Shown here in pieces: positions 54,636 through 63,608 of a DNA stretch of 63,628 nucleotides. The DNA is taken from the NCBI RefSeq assembly GCF_007830515.1, contig NZ_VLKT01000046.1:1-63628 (forward strand), in the 5' to 3' direction. A program made the translations under genes and the position numbers. The DNA is from Mesorhizobium tianshanense. GTDB lineage: Bacteria > Pseudomonadota > Alphaproteobacteria > Rhizobiales > Rhizobiaceae. The notes beneath the pieces were generated by a model. That model was not told where the DNA came from, searched no databases, and was given only the letters and a program-made list of their open reading frames with translations. Each line of letters opens with the position of its first letter. The first letter of the stretch is position 1.

Positions 54636-55458
54636 TTATGCTACCCGTTCGACGGAGTTATGGTTAACTCAAGCATTTGCTATAATTAATTGGTTTTGGT
54701 CACTCCGTCGCAGCTCGCGCGGATCCGGCCCTATTTCCCTGGTCCATGGTGTTGATGTGTCGACGACGCAGGCTGTAAAAGAGATGAACTACATGTTCAT
54801 TCACGGTCATCAGACCGCCAGGTGACTCCTCGATCGAGGTGGATTGTGGGCGAGACGTGAACCGCCCTGCGCATTGTGAATGTGGGGCCGCCTCGACCCA
54901 CGCAAAGCATCGGCGTTGCCGGTGGCCATCTCTGCTGGTCTATGAGCTGACATGAGCGGTCCCAATTTCGTCGACCATTGAAATTAACGCATGCGGCGCT
55001 ACCAGCGTTGTCCGTTAAATCGAAGAAACAATAACGTAGCTTGGCACAGATAGCGACGCACGCATTGGCCCGCGATTGCTCCCGATGTTGACAGGCGTCG
55101 CTTTTATATATAATGGTCATTCTATCTAAGGCGATCGCCCGCGACCACCGTGATGGCGGCCTGGCAATGTAACTGCGTTTTGTCGCAACTGACGCTCAAA
55201 GAAGAACAGGTTCGCGAACAGTATTTTTTTCGAAGAAGGGATCAGCGGCGATGCCGACGCTGGTGAGTGTCCATGCGATGCCGAGTATGATTGTGGCTAC
55301 GCAATCCTCAATGCCAAGTTACCTCGGGGCATTCGATTGCAATCGACGGCCATATGTCAGCTACAAAATAATAAGAAACTAATAAGTTTCGCCCGCCTAT
55401 GCGCGACGATGCCTAGCATCTTCCGGCATCACCCTGCGCCCACCTAAGGAGAAGATTG
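54636..55458. other. Intergenic, no recognised gene
   Basis: About 820 bp without a recognised gene, fairly A/T-rich in places (ATAATTAATTGG near 54682; TTTTATATATAATGG near 55100). The open frame at 54797-55120 (minus) has no family resemblance. The promoter of BKACE copy 3 should be here; no copy of the palindrome was found. Confidence 0.5.
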
Positions 55459-56358
55459 ATGCCCCTGTCTATGAACCGTGAGGTCTTTATCACTTGTGCC
55501 GTGACTGGTGTGGGGGATACTGCGTCGACATCCCGTCACGTACCTCGTTCGCCGAAAGAAATCGCAGCTGCCGCCGTTGAGGCTGCCAAGGCGGGTGCTG
55601 CAGTCGCTCATATTCATGTTCGCGACCCTGACACCGGGGCACCGTCTCGCAGAAACGACTTATACAAAGAAGTCACTGACCGCGTACGGCAGGCGGATAC
55701 TGATATTGTACTGAATATCACCGCGGGAATGGGTGGCGACCTAATATTTGGTAGCGTCGAGCAGCCGTTTCCGCTCGCTCCCACCAGTGACGTTGTCGGT
55801 GCCTCCGAACGGTTTAGTCACATTGTCGAATGCGCTCCAGAGATTTGTACACTTGATTGCGGCACGATGAATTTCAACCTCGGCGATTATGTAATGACGA
55901 ACACGCCATCGACACTTCGCGCGCTCGCCAAGATGATGACCGATTTTGGCGTTCGCCCAGAGATCGAAGTTTTTGATACGGGACATTTGTGGTTTGCCAA
56001 AAAACTCGTGGAAGAGGGCCTGATCGAAGATCCAGTTTTGATTCAGTTGTGCATGGGAGTCCCGTGGGGCGCCCCGAATGACCTGATTACCTTCATGGCG
56101 ATGGTAAACAGCATTCCCTCGAACTGGACGTTTTCCGCCTTTGGTATCGGACGCGATGCAATGGCGTACCCTGCAGCAGCCGTGCTGGCGGGCGGCAACG
56201 TCCGCGTCGGCCTCGAAGACAATCTGTACGTTGCCAAGGGTCAGTTCGCAACCAACGGTCAGTTAGTCGAGAAGGCCGTCAATGTCGTCGAAAACATGGG
56301 CGCCAGGGTCATCGGGCCCGAGGAAGTCCGTCGGAAACTTAAACTGACCAAGCGGTAA
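55459..56358 (+). CDS. BKACE-family beta-keto acid cleavage enzyme (probable 3-dehydrocarnitine cleavage), copy 3
   Basis: 299 residues from the ATG at 55459, with AAGGAGAAG directly upstream; the TTG one codon before is not used. MNREVFITCAVTGVGDT, Zn ligands in AHIHVRDPDTG and GLEDN, LNITAGMGGD, CTLDCGTMNFN. Very close to copy 1. It is followed, after a hairpin, by the carnitine dehydrogenase-thioesterase fusion, and the pair would convert carnitine to glycine betaine and acetoacetate: dehydrogenase gives 3-dehydrocarnitine, BKACE gives betainyl-CoA plus acetoacetate, thioesterase frees betaine. Confidence 0.92.
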   Translation: MPLSMNREVFITCAVTGVGDTASTSRHVPRSPKEIAAAAVEAAKAGAAVAHIHVRDPDTGAPSRRNDLYKEVTDRVRQADTDIVLNITAGMGGDLIFGSVEQPFPLAPTSDVVGASERFSHIVECAPEICTLDCGTMNFNLGDYVMTNTPSTLRALAKMMTDFGVRPEIEVFDTGHLWFAKKLVEEGLIEDPVLIQLCMGVPWGAPNDLITFMAMVNSIPSNWTFSAFGIGRDAMAYPAAAVLAGGNVRVGLEDNLYVAKGQFATNGQLVEKAVNVVENMGARVIGPEEVRRKLKLTKR

Positions 56359-56379
56359 GCGCCGTACCACGGCAGAGCC

Positions 56380-56402
56380 GCAGGCCCGAGCGGCCTGCTT
56401 GT
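56380..56402 (+). terminator. Hairpin between BKACE copy 3 and the dehydrogenase-thioesterase gene
   Basis: GCAGGCC (56380-56386), loop CGAGC, GGCCTGC (56392-56398) followed by TTGTTTATT. Stable stem with a T-rich tail: a partial terminator or attenuator that could lower expression of the downstream gene relative to BKACE. Confidence 0.6.
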
Positions 56403-56438
56403 TTATTACATAGATACTTCAGAAGTAGGAAGGCACAG

Positions 56439-57926
56439 ATGGCAAAGATTAATCAGGCGGCATGTATTGGAGGTGGGGTGATCGGCGCAGCTTGGGCTGC
56501 ACGGTTTATTCTTGGGGGCATCGACACGAACATGTTCGATCCACACCCCGAAGCTCAGCGGCTCGTGTCCGAAGTTATGGCGAATGCCGAGCGCGCGTAT
56601 GAGATGCTCACGCGAGCGCCCCTCCCCAACAAAGGCACTCTAAGCTTTAGCAATTCGATCGAGGAGGCCGTGCGGGGTGCCGATTGGATTCAGGAGAGTG
56701 TGCCGGAGAGGCTCGATTTTAAACACGGCGTGCTGGCCCAGATAGACGCTGCTGCCCATCCGAAGGCACTTATTGGCTCTTCTACCTCCGGGCTCATGCC
56801 ATCCGATCTTCAGCGGGGGATGAAAAACCCGGAGCGCATGTTCGTCGCCCATCCCTTTAACCCTGTCTATTTGCTCCCGCTGGTCGAACTCGTCGGTGGC
56901 GAGAAAACAACGAGAGCGGTGCTTGAAGACGCCAAGGACAAGCTTGCGACGATCGGCATGACGGGGCTGATCATCAACAAGGAAATTGAAGGTTTCGTAG
57001 GTGACCGCCTTCAAGAGGCGTTTTGGCGCGAAGCACTTTGGCTTATCAAGGACGATATCTGCGATACTGAGACGCTTGATAATGTCATTCGGTATTCCTT
57101 CGGGCTCCGCTGGGCGCAGATGGGCCTGTTCGAGACGTATCGCATTGCTGGCGGTGAAGCAGGCATGCGCGACTTCCTCTCCAAGTATGGCCCCATCCTT
57201 GCTTGGCCATGGACCAAGCTGACCGATGTGGTCGACCTCGACGACAATCTTGTTGAAAAGATCGTCGGCCAATCAGACGCTCAGTCAGGACAGCGTGGTA
57301 TCCGAGAACTCGAACGCATCCGCGACCAGAATTTGGTCGGAATCCTGCAGGCATTGAAAGCCGGTGATGAGGGGCGTGGCTGGGGTGCCGGCGAATTGGT
57401 CGCTGATTTTGAGGCACATCTTTGGAAGACCGCTCCCAAGCCTCAGCTGAACCCTACAAGCGAACCAATAAGGCTTCTCGAAGTAAAAGTTCATCCTGCA
57501 TGGATCGACTATAATGGCCACATGACCGAATACCGGTACACCCAGTGTTTCGCGGATGCTTGCGATGTGCTCCTCCAACTGATTGGCGCCGACATAGACT
57601 ATGTGAAGGCCGGCCACAGCTACTACACGGTGGAGAGCCATGTTCGGCTCCTTGCTGAGGCGAAACTCGGAGATGCACTATATGTCAAGGCGCAACTTCT
57701 GCCATCAGACGGCAAAAAGATCCATACCTTTATGTGGCTGTATCGAGCTTCTGACGACACCCTGCTGTCGACTTACGAGCAGCTAACGCTCCATGTTTCG
57801 TCCAAGGAGAGTCGCTCCGTTCCCCCACTTCCTGAGGTGATGAGGAAGCTCAAGCCTCTCATCGAGGCCCACGCGGACCTCCCAGCACCTGATGCGGCGG
57901 GACGGTCGATTGGACAGCGGAAGTGA
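56439..57926 (+). CDS. lcdH: L-carnitine dehydrogenase fused to betainyl-CoA thioesterase
   Basis: 495 residues. Residues 1-320 are the L-carnitine dehydrogenase (CIGGGVIGAAWAARFILGG Rossmann motif; HPFNPVYLLPLVELVGGEKT with the catalytic His). Residues about 345-480 are a hot-dog thioesterase (VHPAWIDYNGHMTEYRYTQC; FADACDVLLQLIGADIDYVK; SYYTVESHVRLLAEAKLGD). Such fusions are known in the carnitine pathway: the first domain makes 3-dehydrocarnitine, BKACE converts it to betainyl-CoA, and the thioesterase releases glycine betaine. The upstream BKACE gene fits exactly. The two unfused homologues in the window (7180, 38339) must rely on this or another thioesterase. GAAGGCAC before the ATG. Confidence 0.93.
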   Translation: MAKINQAACIGGGVIGAAWAARFILGGIDTNMFDPHPEAQRLVSEVMANAERAYEMLTRAPLPNKGTLSFSNSIEEAVRGADWIQESVPERLDFKHGVLAQIDAAAHPKALIGSSTSGLMPSDLQRGMKNPERMFVAHPFNPVYLLPLVELVGGEKTTRAVLEDAKDKLATIGMTGLIINKEIEGFVGDRLQEAFWREALWLIKDDICDTETLDNVIRYSFGLRWAQMGLFETYRIAGGEAGMRDFLSKYGPILAWPWTKLTDVVDLDDNLVEKIVGQSDAQSGQRGIRELERIRDQNLVGILQALKAGDEGRGWGAGELVADFEAHLWKTAPKPQLNPTSEPIRLLEVKVHPAWIDYNGHMTEYRYTQCFADACDVLLQLIGADIDYVKAGHSYYTVESHVRLLAEAKLGDALYVKAQLLPSDGKKIHTFMWLYRASDDTLLSTYEQLTLHVSSKESRSVPPLPEVMRKLKPLIEAHADLPAPDAAGRSIGQRK

Positions 57927-58059
57927 TTACACCCCTAACGCTAAGGACGGTATGACTTTGTCTCCGGATTTCGGCCGACATAGACCATTTGCCTGTCGTG
58001 CCGAGATTGCGATCAATTCCTCGCGACGAGCGTCTGATCCGGTGACCTCTGGAGAAAGG

Positions 58060-58167
58060 ATGCAGGGGCCTTCAAAGATTAAGCAAAATGGGCCGATCTT
58101 TGAAATATTGGACCGGCCGAAGGCTAATGTAATCGACCCAGTCACCTCACGCTCGATGGGCCGCTGA
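58060..58167 (+). pseudogene. CaiD N-terminal remnant
   Basis: ATG with GGAGAAAGG upstream, 35 codons: MQGPSKIKQNGPIFEILDRP then KANVIDPVTSRSMGR and stop, matching the first residues of CaiD copy 2 (MEGPLRIERRGAVLEIVLDR; PKANAIDAATSRLMGE). A short following piece, IAGEVRGVGL near 58190, looks like the end of a class III aminotransferase. So a hydratase gene once followed the dehydrogenase-thioesterase gene. Confidence 0.78.
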
Positions 58168-58386
58168 AGGAAAAAATCGGGCAGGTGCCGATCGCCGGCG
58201 AAGTGCGCGGGGTGGGACTAGAGCATTTTTGCAGCCAAATGGAATCATTTGGCGTCCGCATAAATGCGGCAAAACAGATAGTTAGAGCGAGTTACCGGTT
58301 CCAAGAGAACCGGAACCGCTCTAGGAGCGAGATCGAGTTTGGCGACCGGAGCAATGGCAAGCCATATGATCGGACACTCGAGTGGC

Positions 58387-59177
58387 GGGTCTGTTGCAAC
58401 GGCTGAATTGGGACGCAGGGAGAGATTAGGTGGGCTGCAGTCAGGCGGCGAGGATTTCGAACTTACCTCGCCTGTCGTTGGCGCATCATGTGGGCCATTT
58501 CGATACCGGACAGAGTGATGGAGGCTGACGCCGGTGACTTGAAGTCGAGCATCGGCCCGACACGGCGCTTTATCCGGCGGTGGTCCTGTTCGATGCGATT
58601 GTTGAGATACTGGCTCTGGCGAATGCTGATCGGTTTCAATGTTCGCCGGGAGCGGTCTTGCAGGCGGTTCGTCGTGTCGCAGGAGATGATTGCCTCCCGG
58701 TTGGTCTGGCTGTCGTCGATGACTACGCGATCGGGCCGGCCATGGCGCTCGAGCGCCTTTCTGAAGAAGCGCTTGGCTGCCGGCAGATCGCGATGCGCGC
58801 TGAACCCAGAACTCGACCGTATCGCCGACGCTGTCGATGGCGCTGTAGAGATACATCCATCGGCCGCGGACCTTGATGCAGGTTTCGTCGACATGCCATT
58901 TGGCTGTCACGCCGCGCTTGCGCCGGTTGAAGCGCTGCAGCAGCAATGGCGAGAATCGAACAGTCCAGCGATGGATGGTCGTGTGATCGACGGCAATGCC
59001 GCGCTCGGCGATCATCTCTTCCAGATCACGCAGGCTCACATTGTAGGCCAGGTACCAGCGCACGCACAGCAGGATCACGGATTGGTCGAACTGACGGCCT
59101 TTGAACATTGCAACCCTCCAAAAATGATCGAGGGCTCCTTGCCACAGCGCCGGTAATCAAAAGGTTGCAACAGATCC
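58387..59177 (-). mobile_element. IS6-family insertion sequence, transposase frameshifted
   Basis: Ends GGGTCTGTTGCAAC (58387-58400) and GTTGCAACAGATCC (59164-59177), 13 of 14 complementary and typical of IS6/IS26. The transposase on the minus strand starts at 59108 (MFKGRQFDQSVILLCVRWYL; HVDETCIKVRGRWMYLYSAI DSVGD, with the first Asp) and breaks at a run of C at 58804-58806, continuing as FSAHRDLPAAKRFFRKAL, VVIDDSQTN, NRIEQDHRRIKRRVGPM (second Asp and Glu) to 58463. A one-base insertion explains it. Confidence 0.9.
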
Positions 59178-59845
59178 GTCAGCATCGCCAAAGGTCTATC
59201 ACATCCCCGGAAAACGCCGTGGGTGAGACAATACTGTCAGGCACAGCGGCGACGGCAGCGCGGTCATCGACAACGGTTAGAGCTTCCAGCGCAAGCGACC
59301 GTCAAGGATCGGTGTCCCGAGCATCTGCCGCGAACGCGTGATCATTGCCGCTCCGTCGAACTGTGTTGCGGTTCGACCAGACCGCTGGGCCTTTATCGGA
59401 CTTCTCGCCCACCGGCCCCACCGTTTCGTGGGTGACCTCCCGCGCTGACTCAGGGAAACGGTGGTGGACACAACCCGAGTAACCGCGCTTCTTCATACTC
59501 CTTATACGGTGACCGGATCCCACCTCGTCAACGTGAACGATACCGCGCATCTCCATCCACAAACTTTTGTCCGAAGCTGGACAAGAATGTCGGAAATCCG
59601 ACGAAACGGTCGGTCGGGCCGGCCTGTCGGTGTGGACGAGTGGTGCAACTCAGAACGGTGCGCCAACCGGCACGCAACTTGCGTGGGTCACGACGGACGG
59701 CCGCAGTTCCGTCACGAAGCCCGATGGTGATCAATCAGCCTCTCAACTTTAACGCGTATAGACTGGCGGCAGTCCTTTATGGGCCAGAGGACGACGTGGA
59801 TACCCGTCCGTTGGTTCGCGACTGTCGATCTGATTGGAGTGTTCA
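59178..59845. other. Intergenic, no recognised gene
   Basis: 668 bp between IS6 and a LysR remnant. Overlapping small frames on both strands show no known motif. The promoter of the LysR gene may lie near 59750-59845. Confidence 0.45.
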
Positions 59846-60714
59846 ATGGCCCATCCCTATCTTCTGTCCTTCGCTGTCATCAATGCCCTCGAGGTATTCG
59901 AGGCATCGGCACGCCATCTTTCGCTTGAGCTTGCGGGTTCCGAGCTGAACGTGACAGCGGGAGAGATCAGTCGGCAGATCAAAGTCATTGAGGACGAGCT
60001 TGGCGTTCCGCTGTTTGTGAGGACAGGAACCGGCGTGGTGCTTACCAGCGCTGGCAAAGACCTCTACACCGAGCTGGCAAGCATTTTTTCGAAGGTGTCC
60101 GATGTCGTCACGACCATTAAACGCAACGGTGGTTCCAAGAAGTCACCATTGCCTCCACCGATGCGTTCGCGTCGATCTGGCTGATACCGCGCATGCCGCG
60201 CTTGGGGCACAGCACGATGATATACAGTCGACCACGTGATTTCCGAAAGTTCGCGCGACTATCGCCGCGCTGTGGTTAAGCTGCGCATCCGCTATGGCTT
60301 CGGCTCATGGCCTAACGAGAGAGCAGACCTATTGCTTGGCGATGTCATCTACCCGGTCTGCGGTCCCATCTTCGCCCACGAGCACCACGACGCGACGGCC
60401 AAGTGCTTGCCCGAACTTCCCCTCCTGCACGTCGAATGGATCGAACCCGGCTGGGCCGTCTGGGAGGAAGTCCTAGGCCGCGCCCGGATTCGCCAGGGGT
60501 GGTTTGCAAGCCGCCCAGGCTGATCAGGGCGTTGCCGTGGGCTGGCACCGACTGGTGCTAACTTGATCGAAGAAGGCAAGCTCGTCAGGATTACCGACCT
60601 CGAGCCGGACGCCCCGGCGGGATATTATCTGACGTGGAACGACAACCGGTCGCTCTCGCCGGAGGCCCAGCGGTTGCGGAAGATCTCTGCCGAAGAGCGG
60701 AACGCTTGGAGTTA
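59846..60714 (+). pseudogene. LysR-family regulator (GcvA-like), frameshifted
   Basis: Starts at the ATG at 59846: AHPYLLSFAVINALEVFEAS, the helix-turn-helix LNVTAGEISRQIKVIEDELG, VVLTSAGKDLYTELASIF. A break near 60130 leads to VTIASTDAFASIWLIPRM in another frame; the effector domain resumes at 60236-60480 (LRIRYGFGSWPNERADLLLG, DVIYPVCGPIFAHEH, HVEWIEPGWAVWEEVL) and ends in a third frame (GKLVRITDLEPDAPAGYYLT, stop at 60712-60714). The order is right but at least three breaks disable it. Confidence 0.8.
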
Positions 60715-60929
60715 GAGCTCGCGCCGCGGCGCATCTTTGCATGGCCTGGAGGCATAGGGGTGAGGCTATCGCCATCACGGGTTCGGGATGATGTTTGCTG
60801 GGCGTGGATTCGTTCAGAAATCCTCGATCTCAAATGGGGGCTGGGGGCGCTCGAACGCGCGGCATTTGCTGCGCGGCTGGTCGGCCTGATGCTGGAACTG
60901 ACGCCGTGATCCTGGGACCCAGCCATTCA

Positions 60930-61290
60930 AAGCGAGCTTCTGTCAGTACGGCAAGTGCCGCTGCGCATGCAAGGGGATTTCCTGCGAGGTGCCTACGAAA
61001 CCGCCCGGCGGCACGGCGTCCATGATCACCGCCTCGCCGATGACAGCGGCGATTGGGAGCCCGCCGCCGAAACTCTTTCCCAGCGCTAGGAGGTATGGGT
61101 GAAGCGTTTGCAGTTGCGTTCTGGCCGCATCAACCACCTCTGGATGCGAATGTCCGACGCACGCCGATGCCGCCGATGAAATCGATATATCGGCGGCCTT
61201 CCGTGTCCCAAATGTCCGCAACTTGGGCGCGTTCCGCGCATACGGGAAATTCACATGCAACACCGCGCGGCAGCGTGCTCTCACGTCTCG
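60930..61290 (-). pseudogene. Class III aminotransferase remnant (GabT-like)
   Basis: Minus strand: GHSHPEVVDAARTQLQTLHP then LLALGKSFGGGLPIAAVIGE and AVIMDAVPPGGFVGT. The segment GKSFGGGLP contains the PLP-binding Lys region of GABA-type aminotransferases. An internal deletion joins the N-terminal HPEVVDA part directly to it, and the C-terminus is missing. Confidence 0.6.
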
Positions 61291-61620
61291 ACCTGGAGTT
61301 CCGCGCTCGATCGTGCCATCATGCTGAAATACGCTCCCCTGTACAAAATACGCCTTGCATCGGCTGCCGGTTTGTCGTCAGCGAGATTTGCGGTAGCGTC
61401 GTCATAGCCTCGGTTCCTCTGGTGCGCTGGTCTTCTCGGGCACCCGGAAGACCCAATAATGCGCGTCTTCCTCGGCGACGTATCTGCCGTTGCTTAGACA
61501 CTGTGCCGGTACCGTTTGGGCGGGTGACGCGAGCCAGCTCGCGCAACCCATCCGGTCGGAGGACGCCGCAGCAGACGGTTAGGTCATAGCTCGCGCTGGA
61601 GTAGTCGGAGAGCCGCCCGT
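61291..61620. other. Unassigned stretch left of the IS21 element
   Basis: The minus-strand frame at 61319-61672 (including YDLTVCCGVLRPDGLRELAR) is not recognised with confidence. No other feature seen. Confidence 0.35.
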
Positions 61621-61712
61621 TGCGCATTTCGCTGATTGTGAGCAGCCATTTCACGCGATGGTGAGCGCTCATTTCATTTGATCGTGAGCAGGTATTTCAC
61701 GTGATCATGAGC
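61621..61712. repeat. Four 23-bp tandem units, terminal repeats of IS21 element
   Basis: Units start at 61621, 61644, 61667 and 61690, each 23 bp and each ending in GTGAG or ATGAG (pattern NNNNNNATTTCNNNTGATNGTGAG). IS21 elements carry multiple short terminal repeats bound by IstA; this array lies 28 bp beyond the istB stop and marks the left end of the element. Confidence 0.65.
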
Positions 61713-61740
61713 GGCCGCTTCGACCGACTTGTTCATTGAT

Positions 61741-62502
61741 TCAGGTGTTTGCGGCTGCGTCAAGAGCGTGGGCGCGAGCGCTGTGTTTTCGCATGCTTTC
61801 TCCGGTAAGTTGAAGGCGGTGAGCGTTGTGAACGAGGCGATCCAGAATCGCGTCGCCGAGGGTGGGATCGCCGATGACGTCGTGCCAGTGCTGGACGGGG
61901 ATTTGGCTGGTGACGATTGTGGAAGCGCGGCCATGGCGATCGTCGAGGATCTCCAGGAGGTCGCGGCGCTCGGCGGCATTGAGAACCGACAGGCCCCAGT
62001 CGTCGAGTATGAGGAGCTGAACGCGGCCGAGCGTCTTGAGCAGGCGGCCATAGCGTCCATCGCCGCGTGCCAGGGCGAGCGCCTCGAAGAGACGCGGGAC
62101 GCGATGATAGAGCACCGATCGATTGTCGCGGCAGGCCTTGTGACCGAGCGCGCAGGCCAGCCAACTCTTGCCCAGGCCGGTTGCGCCCGTGACCAGGCAA
62201 TTCTCATGACGGTCGATCCAGTCGCCGGCGACGAGCCTGGCGAAGACGGCGCGGTCGATGCCGCGTGGGGTGCGCAAATCGACATCTTCCACACAGGCGC
62301 TCTGGCGTAGCGCGGCGAATTTGAGGCGCGTGGTGAGCCGTTTGGTGTCGCGCTCGGCGGCTTCGCGGTCGACCAGAAGCCCGATGCGTTCCTCGAACGA
62401 CAGCGCATCGAGATCCGGTGATCGTCGCTGCTCCTCGAAGGCCTTGGCCATTCCGGTCAAACCGAGTGCGACCAGCCGTTCATGGGTGGGATGGGTGAGC
62501 AT
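61741..62502 (-). CDS. istB: IS21-family helper ATPase IstB
   Basis: 253 residues, AAA+ type. MLTHPTHERLVALGLTGMAK start, Walker A VTGATGLGKSWLACALG, Walker B VQLLILDDWGLS, and the SQIPVQHWHDVIGDPTLGDA segment typical of IstB. It stimulates strand transfer by IstA and selects target sites. Intact, in the usual order behind istA on the same strand (15 bp apart). Confidence 0.94.
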   Translation of the reverse strand: MLTHPTHERLVALGLTGMAKAFEEQRRSPDLDALSFEERIGLLVDREAAERDTKRLTTRLKFAALRQSACVEDVDLRTPRGIDRAVFARLVAGDWIDRHENCLVTGATGLGKSWLACALGHKACRDNRSVLYHRVPRLFEALALARGDGRYGRLLKTLGRVQLLILDDWGLSVLNAAERRDLLEILDDRHGRASTIVTSQIPVQHWHDVIGDPTLGDAILDRLVHNAHRLQLTGESMRKHSARAHALDAAANT

Positions 62503-62517
62503 TGATATCTCCCTGGT

Positions 62518-63300
62518 TCAGTGGAAATAGCCCTGACCGCGGATATTGCCGTGGCGCAGGGGTTGGTGGTCGGGCGCCTCGTCGAGGAAAGCGCGATCAA
62601 GGCCGTTCTTGAGGATCGAACGGATCGAGGCGACGGAGCGTGCCTTGATGAGGATGCCGCGCTGGCAGGCTGCATCGACGCGCGCGTTGCCGTAGCTCTT
62701 GGTCAGCGCCAAAATGCCGAGGCAGGTGCGAAAGCCCTGCTCGGGGTGCGGCCGGTCAGCGATGACAGCCTGGAAGAAGGCAGCGGTGGAAGGACCGATC
62801 TTCTCGCCGGCCGCGATCAGTCCCCCCGGCGTCCACTTGCCGTAGCGGCGATGCGCGCTCGGCATGTGATCGGCAACGGTCGTATGGCCGCGCCGGTTGG
62901 GCGCACGGGCGTGGCTGGCGATCCGCTGCCCCTTGTGGAAGACCTCGACGGTGTTGTCGGCGATGCGCACATCGACGAGTTCCCGGATGAGACGGTAGGG
63001 CGTGGAATACCAGTGCCCGTCGACCTCGACGTGATAGTCGGGCGCGACGCGGCAACGCTTCCAGCGCGCAAAGAGGTATGGCTGGTCCGGCAGTTCTCCC
63101 AGCTTCGGCCTGTCGATCTCGGCGAAGAGTTCAGCGCGGCTGGAGCCGAAGCCACGCATCTGGCGGGCGTTGAGTTCGGCGACGAGCAGGCGGATGGCGG
63201 CGTTCAGCTCCGCCAGGGACAAGAAGCGCTGATTGCGCAGACGCGCCAGGACCCAGCGCTGGGCAATTTGCACGGCGACCTCGACCTTTGCCTTGGATAA
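62518..63300 (-). pseudogene. istA: IS21-family transposase IstA, N-terminally truncated
   Basis: About 260 C-terminal residues remain (KAKVEVAVQIAQRWVLARLR; WYSTPYRLIRELVDVRIADN; HARAPNRRGHTTVADHMPSA; ILKNGLDRAFLD). IstA normally has about 500 residues; the helix-turn-helix and the first acidic residues of the DDE core are missing, cut at about 63300 where unrelated DNA starts. The catalytic Glu part (KAKVE) is at the cut. The element cannot move by itself. Confidence 0.88.
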
Positions 63301-63608
63301 AGCCGTCAACTGCAGCCCGTGTGGGGACGACCGGCCTCACGGTCCGCATTACTCACCCATTCCACCCGCTTAAAGGCCAGACCTTCGACATGATCAGCCG
63401 CAGCCCGCATTGGGGCGACGACCGGGTGATCTACCGATCGGCGGACGGGACCTTGCCCACGATTTCCGCCGCAATGACGGACATGGAGCAGCCTGACGCA
63501 TTCCGGCGCGTCGCGGCCGGGCGCGCGGCGTTCCGGACGGTCGACCTATTGGATTTGCTCACGCTGCTGGATCGGATCGCTGCGCCGGTGGAGGCGGAGG
63601 ATGCGTAA
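63300..63608 (+). CDS. DUF5372-like small protein, 5'-truncated
   Basis: About 100 residues: LTVRITHPFHPLKGQTFDMI, WGDDRVIYRSADGTLPTISA, and AAFRTVDLLDLLTLLDRI. It resembles small proteins of the DUF5372 type that occur beside site-specific recombinase genes in rhizobia. The first codons (from 63288) are of the broken istA on the other strand, so the natural start seems lost. Its TAA overlaps the start of another gene at 63602. Confidence 0.6.
   Translation, partial: KPSTAARVGTTGLTVRITHPFHPLKGQTFDMISRSPHWGDDRVIYRSADGTLPTISAAMTDMEQPDAFRRVAAGRAAFRTVDLLDLLTLLDRIAAPVEAEDA

Noticed and set aside
62521..63300. 259-codon plus-strand frame
   Set aside because: Reverse of the istA remnant, which matches IS21 transposases.
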